Notes: a model not told the origin generated them from the letters alone. Positions 1-8,551 are shown, counted from the stretch's first letter. The stretch is DNA of 12,500 bases from Penaeus vannamei (GCF_042767895.1 NC_091549.1:40402704-40415203); one strand, 5' to 3'. Numbers and translations: made by a program.

Positions 1-562
1 AGATTGAGAAGGATATCATTTATTAGAGAGGAAAATCATAGATTCAAGGAAGGGAAATGATTGGCTTATGTCCTAGGAAATATCATGGAAAGAACACAAA
101 TAGACTGGGTGTGAGGGTCTCGATTCTATCTCACGTGTATTTTTATTTCAATTATTTCAATGATTATTGATTTATAATTAGTAGGACAAGGAAGGGTATA
201 GATATGTATTGAATTAGTTGATAATATTGCTTATTGAAATTATTATGTTTATTTCTAGGATTTACAGAATGATATGCCATTTGTTCATTGCTTGTTTATT
301 GAATAAAATATTAATGGTTGCAATGTTTCTATGACCATTATGATAATAGACCCACTCAACAGAGGAAAGAATTCACCCACGAGCCTTAAAGACCGTTAGC
401 TTATGCTACCCAAGAAGATTTAACGATACGGCAAATGGTTAGAATAAGCATACATTTAAATAAATTGAATACAAAAAATTCACTAATATGACAATGGCAT
501 ATTAGTGAGTGAGTAAGAAGAATTAATATGATAAATTACGTAAATTAAATTTTTTATTATTA
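1..562. other. Unique left flank outside the tandem array
   Basis: This AT-rich stretch has no counterpart in the three repeat units downstream, so it lies outside the array. I see no long open reading frame, no RNA gene and no recognisable transposon protein. The only local structure is a short perfect inverted repeat at 480-508. Its right end runs straight into the CA/TA microsatellite, which is where similarity to the array begins. It could be intron or intergenic DNA; nothing in the sequence decides between them. Confidence 0.7.
480..508. repeat. Short perfect inverted repeat (hairpin)
   Basis: TCACTAATATG at 480-490 is the exact reverse complement of CATATTAGTGA at 498-508, with a 7-base loop. 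The 11-bp stem is AT-rich. No T-run follows it and no gene flanks it, so no function is assigned. Confidence 0.7.
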
Positions 563-737
<175 letters not shown>

Positions 738-827
738 GTGTGTAAATATACATACATACACAGATATATACATGTATGTGTGTGCTTATATACATAATTT
801 ATTTCATTTTTATCATCACCATAACGA
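738..827 (+). repeat. Remnant of a mostly deleted upstream repeat unit
   Basis: This stretch matches the DNA just after the microsatellite in unit 2 (about 5941-6017) and unit 3 (about 10222-10286), including the shared run ATTTATTTCATTTTTATCATC. In those units the sequence continues with GATTATC. Here, after ATAACGA, it jumps at 827/828 to GGGATCGCCAGGCG, the phase point found at 5199 and 9543. The simplest reading is a unit that has lost about 3.5 kb. Only one to a few bases of homology are visible at the junction. Confidence 0.75.
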
Positions 828-960
828 GGGATCGCCAGGCGCTAACATCTTGCATTCCTGCTAAATCTAGTGCTTCGGCGAATTATAAACATATTATAAA
901 CATATTAGTAAATATAAATTGTTGGCACAGCAGGGATTTTTTTATTATTATTATTATTAT

Positions 961-1164
961 TACCTTACCTTACTTATATATCACCTGATATTATATTACC
1001 TTACCATACCTTACCTAACATAATCTAAGCTTAATTATTAAGACGATAATGTTATATCCGTAATAGCCTCACTTTATACAAAGGAGTTAAAAATTGATAA
1101 TTTTACTATATTTAACCGATATAAAATAGTTAACTGTTGGGCTACAAGGGTTAGGTTAGGTTAG
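961..1164. repeat. CCTTA-rich stretch and TTAGG run, unit 1
   Basis: Degenerate CCTTA/CCTAA words fill 961-1020, and a run with three TTAGG-phase repeats (GGTTAGGTTAGGTTAG) lies at 1149-1164. TTAGG is the known arthropod telomere repeat. Here it is far too short to be a telomere and lies inside the inner part of the right inverted-repeat arm. Equivalents are at 5389-5450 with 5579-5594, and 9723-9780 with 9909-9924. Confidence 0.75.
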
Positions 1165-1310
1165 ACACGCCTCATTATAGAGCGGTGGAGCACTACAGCT
1201 ATATTTTTATAGCCCGTAGTAAACATACCATCATCAAAATACTTTTGGTATTATTTGTAAAAAGAATATTACCCCTACAACCAAAATAACAACAACCTAA
1301 ATCTAAATAC
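1069..1310 (+). repeat. Orphan right arm of the fold-back element, unit 1
   Basis: This segment matches the right arm at 5499-5740 and is complementary in the inverted sense to the left arm at 4781-5020. It has no left arm upstream, because the array-edge deletion at 827/828 removed the DNA that should carry it. The outer end reads CCTAAATCTAAATAC; the inner end includes CACTTTATACAAAGG. Confidence 0.8.
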
Positions 1311-1389
1311 ATGCCCAGCATCAGCTGATCCCTCGTACGATGTCCAGTCATCAAGGTTTTTTCCACTGTGGAAGATTCCTGACTTCCAC

Positions 1390-1472
1390 ATTTATATATG
1401 TATGTGTGTGTGTGTGTGTGCGTATTAATATATATACACAGATATGTACGTGAATGTGTGTGTATATATAAT
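1390..1472. repeat. Short TA/TG microsatellite, unit 1
   Basis: Contracted form of the compound microsatellite: a short TA-rich start, a TG run at about 1402-1420, then interrupted TA and TG words. It follows the conserved flank GGAAGATTCCTGACTTCCACA, as in unit 2. Confidence 0.85.
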
Positions 1473-2261
1473 TTATTTCATTTTTATCATCATAACGATT
1501 ATCATATTATCACGGCCATTGTTATGATATTTTGCCTATTGCATCATCCCAATCGTTTATATGTTTATAGAAATACTTATTTATATTCATAGGTTTATCT
1601 GTATCCATGCATCTAAAGTGACATCTACATTATTTTGCATTCACACCTGATTCGTCAAAACTAGAAATTTGCGGAAGCCACAAGTGTTGTTTCGATTGTT
1701 AATTACCAAATTGTCGATCAAACGTTACAACCATTTTGCAGCCCAGAAACGGAATTTAGAAAATATTCGGCCGGTTTGTTAAAATTGTGCCAGGCCCGAT
1801 CCATTGAATGTTCATAAAGGCAGATGTAGAAATAAAGGCATATCTGTCTATATATATGATAGATGTACATTTAACCATCTATTTGCCGGGCTGTTATGCA
1901 TGTCCAGACTGATAAATATGCATTTATTTCTTTATTTATGCATGTTAAGTATACGAATATTCTTTGGGTCGGGTCTCGCCGATTATATGCACTTGATGAT
2001 GTCATCACTATGGTTGAAATATGTTACGATACGCCTCTTCTTATTACTCTATTCGTCTCTCTGTCCGTTTTACTGAACACGAAGTAGAATGGCCATCCAT
2101 TCATTAAAATTTAAAAAGTTGTATGCCTCAAGGACACCTTTTGTTTCGCCGACACATACAGCTTAGCGTCTCACTCGCCTCTTTAATGGTCTTAATTTGC
2201 TTCCTTTGTTGCTGCAAGTATAAGGCACAAGGTACGATTTTCCGTGCACCGTTGAAGGCCA
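1473..2261. other. AT-rich middle segment without a recognised gene, unit 1
   Basis: About 790 bp that recurs at 5990-6773 and 10263-11059. It has few indels but no domain or splice pattern I can defend. A hydrophobic 90-codon frame at 1804-2076 opens with TTG, is intact in unit 3 (10602-10874) and is broken by a 4-bp loss in unit 2. A 68-codon frame from 2123 is cut short in unit 3 by a TAA in place of a CAA. Both are treated as chance frames. Confidence 0.6.
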
Positions 2262-2285
2262 GGGGCAGGGAGGGAGGGGGGAGGG
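2262..2285 (+). repeat. G-tract motif with quadruplex potential, unit 1
   Basis: Five G tracts of 3-6 bases (at 2262, 2268, 2272, 2276 and 2283) are separated by loops of one or two bases, which fits the usual G-quadruplex pattern on the + strand. Copies are at 6774-6797 and 11060-11079; in unit 3 the last tract has decayed to GG. Whether it folds in the cell is unknown. Confidence 0.6.
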
Positions 2286-2681
2286 TACCGGAAATGTTAA
2301 TATTAAAAGAAATTGATCACGTTCTATGATGGCGAATTTACTGTAGCGCGTGTAATGGATAATTTATTATTATTATTTCGTTATTTTTTCCATTTGGAAA
2401 GATGCAGCTATATAAATATTCTGATAAAATATACACAACACAGCTGTAGCCAAGTAAAAAGTAATGATATGTTCACATAAGTAAAAAATAATAATAATAA
2501 ACCGAAAATTAAAAAGGTGATGAAAAAATCATGCATGACATATATATTCGCCCACTGCGGACTCATCCAATACTTTTCAATAAGCCACTCATGCAAAGAG
2601 GATGAGCATTAGAGTGCGATGAATATCAGATTTCCAAATGTTGAAATCACACGTTGCATGATTTCGGTCGGGCTGAGGTCA
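2286..2681. other. AT-rich segment without a recognised gene, unit 1
   Basis: Low-complexity ATT-rich DNA followed by well-conserved sequence (about 2535-2680) that recurs at 7080-7223 and 11325-11471. The stretch at about 2455-2510 is replaced by different AT-rich sequence in unit 2 (about 6978-7045) while unit 3 keeps the unit-1 form. The reverse-strand 62-codon frame at 2408-2596 changes length and sequence between units and is not supported as a gene. Confidence 0.55.
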
Positions 2682-2707
2682 CCCACCCCCGCTCCCCCCA
2701 GACCCCC
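2682..2707 (-). repeat. C-tract motif beside the minisatellite, unit 1
   Basis: Four C tracts (2682, 2686, 2694 and 2703) with short loops give quadruplex potential on the minus strand. Equivalents are at 7224-7241, where the last tract is lost, and 11472-11497. Confidence 0.5.
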
Positions 2708-2851
2708 ACACCCTTCCACCATGCACCAGAGACCGAGCAGCTGGAGGTACTGTGAGGGGCTTTCGGGTGAGTTTCATTGAGCTTTTGAGGTGAGGCTTCA
2801 GAAGCTTGAGTGAGCTGTGTGGGTTGAAACATCGTGTTTCTGGAAAAAGTA

Positions 2852-3095
2852 TGTTGAGTTTGGGTGAGCAGAGTGTTAAGCATTTTGAGTTTGGTTGTGG
2901 AGAGGATGATATATTTTGAGATTGGAGAGCAGCGCGTGAAACATTTTGAGTCAGAGTGAGTCGAGTGGTCAAATATTTTGAGTTTGGGTGAGGAGAGGTT
3001 AATATATTTTGAGACTGGGGAGCAGAGGGTGAAACATTTCGAGTCTAGGTGAGTCGAGCGGTGAACTGTTTTGAGTTTGGGTGAGCAGGTGAAAC
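2852..3095. repeat. Minisatellite, ~30-bp period, unit 1
   Basis: About eight diverged copies of a 28-32 bp unit, each opening with ATTTTGAG or a close variant followed by a GAG/GTGAG-rich half and ending in GAAAC or AATAT. Two subtypes partly alternate: one with GGTGAGTCGAGYGGTG-like ends and one with GGAGCAG-like ends. Read on the minus strand it gives apparent ORFs rich in S, P, Q and N; these are by-products of the repeat. Confidence 0.85.
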
Positions 3096-3485
3096 AGAGT
3101 AGGAAAAATATCGAAAACGGAACAGGAAATCATATTCCAGTTGAAGATGCAGTAATTTAGACTGCGAAGGGCATTTACTTTATCAACCTTATGAATGTAA
3201 TAAAAATTTCAATTGCTTTAGGGAGATCATAAGCAAAAGCAAAACTTTCAATTCTCGTAATACATCCTCTCTTGATTTAAAAAAAAAAAAAAAAAAATCG
3301 ACTTCGAGCAAAACAGTTCCCCGCCTCGGTTGTAATGTGCATATTAAATAATATCAAAAGCCTAATTATAATTCATAATGTAGAACGTAAGAGGAACCCT
3401 TTACCGAGACACACCTGATCACTGGTCATGTAGCTGGAAGGATCGACTTTTATTATTAGTATAACTTGTTGTTTTCCTGTTCCTA
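3096..3485. other. Conserved noncoding segment before the CT tract, unit 1
   Basis: Recurs at 7480-7860 and 11826-12218. It holds an A-run at about 3280-3297 that is shortened and altered in units 2 and 3. No gene, RNA or domain is recognised. In unit 3 a run of 15 C (12048-12062) replaces the sequence that reads GTTCCCCGCC in unit 1. Confidence 0.6.
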
Positions 3486-3760
<275 letters not shown>

Positions 3761-4182
3761 GTATCTATGTTGGTGTAAAAGTATTGTCTATTTTGAGCGT
3801 TTGTAGTAATGTAAGTTATGAAAAAATCGTCTTTTTCTTGCAATTATTGGTATTATCATCATTATTACTTCTTTTATTCTCATATGACGTGTAGGAATAT
3901 AACAGCGGTACGATGTGACGTAGAGGTACGACAACGGTACGATATCACCAGAGGACTCCAAGCAACACGTGGGCAAGACGGACAGTCTGGCGGGAGAGCA
4001 CATGGTGATATCTGGTGCATATGAACTCTGTACAATTATCCGATGCTTTGTGATTGTGCATTTGGTGTATGAACAGTCAGCAATAATACACATGAAAGAG
4101 ATATATGTTTTCTGCCCCCTGTTGAATTTCATGGCGCAGTGAGTAGTTGAATTGCAAAGGAAAATATTTCAGCAGAGGAAAC
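3761..4182 (+). promoter_or_regulatory. Low-indel segment upstream of the short ORF, unit 1 (possible promoter or 5' UTR/intron)
   Basis: This segment aligns with 8117-8551 with substitutions but few indels, unlike most of the unit. It contains two TGACGT words (3885-3890 and 3916-3921), one CACGTG (3966-3971) and a direct repeat of CGGTACGAT (about 3905 and 3935). All recur in unit 2 (8254, 8285 and 8335). Two possible splice acceptors precede the ATG: a pyrimidine-rich stretch ending in CAG at 4137-4139, and ATTTCAG ending at 4172. It could therefore be promoter, 5' UTR or intron. The role is inferred from position only. Confidence 0.3.
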
Positions 4183-4356
4183 ATGGCATCATCTTCTAGG
4201 CCTACACTTCAGGATCTGGCAGAAGCGGCCGCGACCCAGAAACATGCTCATGCTCCTCCACCCTACGGCTATAGCTTACCCACAGGTACCACAGAAAACA
4301 GGGAAAACATCTCTCCATCAGGTGAATTCATTATTAAAAATATAACAAAATCATAA
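4183..4356 (+). CDS. Short ORF / candidate 5' coding exon, copy 1
   Basis: The ATG at 4183 lies in the good context AAACATGG, with an in-frame TAG at 4144-4146, so this is the natural start. The frame runs 57 codons to TAA at 4354-4356. A plausible splice donor, CAG|GTGAAT, follows position 4321; using it gives 46 codons plus one base (phase 1), and the remainder would be intron. A weaker option is ACAG|GTACCA after 4285. The peptide starts MASSSRP and has an acidic/Ala stretch LQDLAEAAATQ (residues 9-19), a His/Pro part HAHAPPPYGY (21-30) and a Thr/Asn-rich part. There is no signal peptide, membrane segment or known domain. It has no indels against the second copy, but four of the codon changes alter residues. 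The family is not recognised; a chance ORF remains possible. Confidence 0.4.
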   Translation: MASSSRPTLQDLAEAAATQKHAHAPPPYGYSLPTGTTENRENISPSGEFIIKNITKS

Positions 4357-4394
4357 TTCCTGTTATGAAGGGATTAAGGTCCGTACTTTAAAAA

Positions 4395-4533
4395 CCTTTC
4401 GCCAGCACTGGCGAAAGGTTTCGCTGGGCGATCGGGAATTTCGTACTATTAAAAGCATGACGAGTGTTCACCAGGCGAACTTTCGCCAGGGCTGCCGAAC
4501 GATCGTATTGGAACAGCCTGGCGAAGCAAAAGC
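4395..4533. repeat. GC-rich CGCCAG/CTGGCG palindrome cluster A, unit 1
   Basis: The cluster opens with a perfect hairpin: CCTTTCGCCAG (4395-4405), a CA spacer, and CTGGCGAAAGG (4408-4418). Further CCAGGCGAAC, TTCGCCAGG and GCCTGGCGAAGC words follow to about 4530. It is sharply more GC-rich and CpG-rich than its surroundings and begins 39 bp after the ORF stop, so it would lie in the first intron if the donor is used. Confidence 0.75.
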
Positions 4534-4745
4534 GCGAGAGCCCTCCCTTTCCCTCGTTTGGATACCATTTTCCTGCTTTCAAATTATAAATTAATAATAA
4601 ATTTGTATATGATATGATGTAGAAGTCACATTTAAATTCTAAAAGATTTTAAAATCATAATTTATTTTGAAATAACGTATATACGTAGTTTTTTCAAGAC
4701 TTTCGATGTTCCAGTCGAGAGCTCAAGACATCAGCTGTATTCCTT
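4534..4745. other. AT-rich spacer between cluster A and the C-tract, unit 1
   Basis: No gene or structured element seen. It includes GTATATACGTAG and a conserved stretch CAAGACTTTCGATGTTCCAG that recurs at about 9043 in unit 2. Confidence 0.6.
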
Positions 4746-4772
4746 CCCCCCCTACCCCCACCCCCCACCCCC
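4746..4772 (-). repeat. C-tract motif abutting the fold-back left arm, unit 1
   Basis: Four C tracts of 7, 5, 6 and 5 bases with loops of one or two bases give strong G-quadruplex potential on the minus strand (i-motif on the plus). It ends 9 bp before the left inverted-repeat arm. The unit 2 copy is at 9093-9117. Confidence 0.65.
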
Positions 4773-5075
4773 GAGATGACTTATTTAGATTTAGGCTGTT
4801 ATTTTGGTTGTAGGAATAACTTTCTTTCCACAAATGTCACCAAAAGCGTTTTGATGTTGGTATGTTTACTTCGGGCTATAGAAACATAGCTGTACTGCTC
4901 CACCGCCCTATAATGAGGCCTGTCTAATGATACCCTTGTAGGCCTACAATTCAAAATCTTATATCAGTTAGGTATAGTAACATGGCAAATTTTTAATTCC
5001 TTTTTTAAAGTATAAAGTTATATTTTGTATAAAAGTATAAAATTGATATAGTATAGTATTAAGGTTCTTTTAAAG

Positions 5076-5212
5076 CCTTTCGCCAGTGCTGGCGTTCGCC
5101 TGGCGAAGCAACGCCAGTCAAACGTCTGAGTGAGGGAGGCCTTAGTTTAAAACCCAACGTTCGCCAGGGCGGGCGATCGCCAGGCCAGGCGAACGAAAGG
5201 GATCGCCAGGCG
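5076..5212. repeat. GC-rich CGCCAG/CTGGCG palindrome cluster B, unit 1/2 junction
   Basis: Opens with CCTTTCGCCAGTGCTGGCG and TTCGCCTGGCGAA, and ends with a hairpin-capable stretch between CGTTCGCC (about 5158) and GGCGAACG (about 5188) around the palindrome GCGATCGC. It lies in the interior of the fold-back element. Both clusters are preceded by TTAAGG and a CTTT/TTTAAA-like word (4374 and 5059), so A and B look like two related direct-orientation copies of one element. Confidence 0.75.
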
Positions 5213-5388
5213 CTAACATCTTGCATTCCAGCTAAATCTAGTGCTTCGGCGAATAAAAAACAAAAAAAAAAAAAAAAAAAAACGCAGGAAACGTAAATTT
5301 GTTACATCTGCAGTGTGTTATATAAACATATTAGTAAATATAAATTGTTGGCACATAGCAGGGATTCTTTTTTTTTTTTTTTTTTTTT

Positions 5389-5594
5389 ACCTTACCTTAC
5401 TTATATCATATCACCTGACATTATATTACCTTACCATACCTTACCTAACATAATCTAAGCTTAATTATTAAGGCGATAATGTTATATCCGTAATAGCCTC
5501 ACTTTATACAAAGGAGTTAAAAATAAATAATTTTATTTTATCTAACCGATATAAAATAGTTAACTGTTGGGCTACAAGGGTTAGGTTAGGTTAG
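5389..5594. repeat. CCTTA-rich stretch and TTAGG run, unit 2
   Basis: This is the same arrangement as at 961-1164. It is preceded by a run of 21 T (5368-5388) and, further left, by a run of 21 A (5262-5282). The two homopolymers could pair with each other. The TTAGG run is at 5579-5594. Confidence 0.75.
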
Positions 5595-5816
5595 ACACGC
5601 CTCATTATAGAACGGTGGAGCACTACAGCTATATTTCTATAGCCCGTAGTAAACATGCCATCATCAAAATACTTTTGGTATTATTTGTAAAGAGAAAATT
5701 ATCCCTACAACCAAAATAACAACAACCTAAATCTAAATACATGCCCAGCATCAGCTGATCCCTCGTACGATGTCCAGCCATCAAGGTATTTTCCACTGTG
5801 GAAGATTCCTGACTTC

Positions 5817-5945
<129 letters not shown>

Positions 5946-5989
5946 ATACATACACAGATATGTACGTGTATGTGTGTGTGTATATAATT

Positions 5990-6773
5990 TATTTCATTTT
6001 TATCATCATCATAACGATTATCTTATTATCACGACCATTGTTATGATATTTTGCCTATTGCATCATCCCAATCGTTTATATGTTTATGGAAATACTTATT
6101 TATATTCATAGGTTTATCTGTATCCATGTATCTAAATTGACATCTACATTATTTTGCATTCACACCTGATTCGTCAAAACTAGAAATTTGCGGAAGCCAC
6201 AAGTGTTGTTTCGATTGTTAATTACCAAATTGTCGATCAAACGTTACAACCATTTTGCAGCCCAGAAACGGAATTTAGAAGATATTCGGCCGGTTTGGTA
6301 AAATTGTGCCAGGCCCGATCCATTGAATGTTCATAAAGGCAAATACAGAAATAAAGGCATATCTGTCTATATATATGATAGATGTACATTTAACCATCTA
6401 TTTGCCGGGCTGTTATGCATGTCTAGACTGATAAATATGCATTTATTTCTTTATGCATGTTAAGTATACGAATATTCTTTGGGTCGGGTCTCGCCGATTA
6501 TCTGCACTTGATGATGTCATCACTATGGTTAAAATATGTTACGATACGCCTCTTCTTATTACTCTATTCGTCTCTCTGCCCGTTTTACTGGACACGAAGT
6601 AGAATGGCCATCCATTCATTAAATTTTAAAAAGTATGCATCAAGGACACCTTTTGTTTCGCCGACACATACAGCTTAGCGTCTCACTCGCCTCTTTAATG
6701 GTCTTAATTTGCTTCCTTTGTTGCTGCAAGTGTAAGGCATAAGGTACAATTTTCCGTGCACCGTTGAAGGCCA
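5990..6773. other. AT-rich middle segment without a recognised gene, unit 2
   Basis: Counterpart of 1473-2261. A 4-bp loss near 6452 (CTTTATGCATG against CTTTATTTATGCATG) breaks the 90-codon frame that is intact in units 1 and 3. Confidence 0.6.
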
Positions 6774-6797
6774 GGGGCAGGGAGGGAGGGGGGAGGG
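6774..6797 (+). repeat. G-tract motif with quadruplex potential, unit 2
   Basis: Identical tract pattern to 2262-2285, with five G tracts and very short loops. Confidence 0.6.
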
Positions 6798-7223
6798 TAC
6801 CGGAAATGTTAATATTAAAAGACATTGATCACGTTCTATGATGGCGAATTTACTGTAGCGCGTATAATAGATTTTTTATTATTACTATTATTTCGTTATT
6901 TTTTCATCTGGAAAGATGCAGCTATATAAATATTCTGATAAAATATACACAGCACAGCTGTAGCCAAATAAGAAGTAATGATAATGAAAATAATTACAAA
7001 TTAAAAAAACGAACGCAAATATGCTTACATCAGTCAAAAATAACCGAAAATTAAAAATGTTATGAAAAACACATGCATGACAAATATATTCGCCCACTGC
7101 GGACTCATCCAATACTTTTCAATAAGCCACTCATGCAAAGAGGATGAGCATTAGAGTGCGATGAATATCAGATTTCCAAATGTTGAAATCACACGTTGCA
7201 TGATTTCGGTCGGGCTGAGGTCA
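6798..7223. other. AT-rich segment without a recognised gene, unit 2
   Basis: Counterpart of 2286-2681. It contains a unit-specific AT-rich replacement at about 6978-7045; the rest matches the other units closely. Confidence 0.55.
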
Positions 7224-7299
7224 CCCACCCCCGCTCCCCCCAGACCACCACACCCTTTCGGGCTTTCGGGTGAGTTTCAGTGAGCTTTTGAGGTGAGGC

Positions 7300-7479
7300 A
7301 GTTTGGGTGAGCAGAGTGTTAAGCATTTTGAGTTTGGTTGTGGAGAGGATGATATATTTTGAGATTGGGGAGCAGAGGGTGAAACATTTCGAGTTTGAGT
7401 GAGTCGAGTGGTGAAACAATTTAAGTTTGAGTGAATCGTGTGGTGAAACATTTTGAGTTTGGGTGAGCAGGTGAAACAG
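7300..7479. repeat. Minisatellite, ~30-bp period, unit 2 (contracted)
   Basis: About six copies of the same repeat. Central copies present in units 1 and 3 are missing, and two copies (about 7388-7450) carry variants not seen elsewhere, such as AATTTAAG in place of ATTTTGAG. Confidence 0.85.
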
Positions 7480-7860
7480 AGTAGGAAAAACATCAAAAAC
7501 GGAACAGGAAATCATATTCCAGTTGAAGATGCAGTAATTTAGACTGCGAAGGGCATTTACTTTATCAACCTTATGAATGTAATAAAAATTTCAATTGCTT
7601 TAGGGAGATCATAAGCAAAAGCAAAACTTTCAATTCTCGTAATACATCCTCTCTTGATAAATAAATAAAAAAAAATCGACTTCGAGCAAAACAGTTCCCC
7701 GCCCCAGTTGTAATGTGCATATCAAATAATATCAAAAGCCTAATTATAATTCATAATGTAGAACGTAAGAGGAACCTTTACCGAGACACACCTGATCCCT
7801 GGTCATGCAGCTGGAAGGATCGACTTTTATTATCGGTATAACTTGTTTTCCTGTTCCTAA
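7480..7860. other. Conserved noncoding segment before the CT tract, unit 2
   Basis: Counterpart of 3096-3485, without a gene. The unit 1 A-run is replaced by TAAATAAATAAAAAAAAA. From about 7700 its variants agree with unit 3 against unit 1. Confidence 0.6.
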
Positions 7861-8116
<256 letters not shown>

Positions 8117-8551
8117 CTCTCTCCGTTGTAGTATCTGTGTAAGTGTAGAAGTATTGTCTATTTTGAGAGTTTGTCGTAATGCAAGTTATGAAAAGATGTT
8201 TTTTTCTTGCAATTATGGGTATTATCATCATTATTATTTCTTTTATTCTCATTTGACGTGTAGGAATATAACAGCGGTACGATGTGACGTTGAAGTACGA
8301 CAACGGTACGATATCACCAGAGGACTCCAGGCAACACGTGGGCAAGACGGGCAGTTTGGCTGGAGAGCACATGGTGATATTTAGTGCATATGAACCCTGT
8401 ACAATTATCCGATGCTTTGTGATTGTGCATTTGATGTATGAACAGTCAGCAGTAATACACATGACAGAGATACGTGTTTCCTGCCCCCTGTTGAATTTCA
8501 TGGCGCAGTGAGTAGTTGAATTGCAAAGGAAAATATATCAGCAGAGGAAAC
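8117..8551 (+). promoter_or_regulatory. Low-indel segment upstream of the short ORF, unit 2
   Basis: Counterpart of 3761-4182. TGACGT words at 8254-8259 and 8285-8290 and CACGTG at 8335-8340 are retained. The ATTTCAG acceptor candidate reads ATATCAG here, which is a poorer match. The regulatory role is inferred only. Confidence 0.3.

Larger units (their letters stand above)
4781..5740. repeat. Fold-back element with ~240-bp inverted arms, unit 1/2 junction
   Basis: The left arm (about 4781-5020) is an imperfect reverse complement of the right arm (about 5499-5740). Matching words run along the whole arm: ATTTAGATTTAGG against CCTAAATCTAAAT at the outer ends, TTATTTTGGTTGTAGG against CCTACAACCAAAATAA, CGGGCTATAGAAA against TTTCTATAGCCCG, and CTCCTTT/ATAAAGT words near the inner ends. 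The interior holds a CGCCAG/CTGGCG cluster, A21 and T21 runs and CCTTA repeats. No transposase is encoded. This is compatible with a non-autonomous DNA transposon or fold-back element; a clear target-site duplication was not found at the outer ends. Confidence 0.75.

Noticed and set aside
1149..1164. True telomere end
   Set aside because: The run is only about three repeats long and recurs once per unit within non-telomeric sequence.
2123..2329. 68-codon + strand ORF with a hydrophobic Cys-rich stretch
   Set aside because: A CAA codon in unit 1 is TAA in units 2 and 3, halving the frame; no support as a gene.
2647..2972. Minus-strand ORFs of 78-97 codons over the minisatellite (also 7189-7515 and 11469-11765)
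   Set aside because: They follow the ~30-bp repeat and its indels. Lengths and frames differ between units, and no domain is visible.
2852..3095. CRISPR array
   Set aside because: Repeats are degenerate and directly adjacent with no unique spacers, and the context is eukaryotic.
4781..5740. Autonomous transposon or integrated virus
   Set aside because: No reverse transcriptase, transposase, integrase or capsid-like frame was seen on either strand anywhere in the window.
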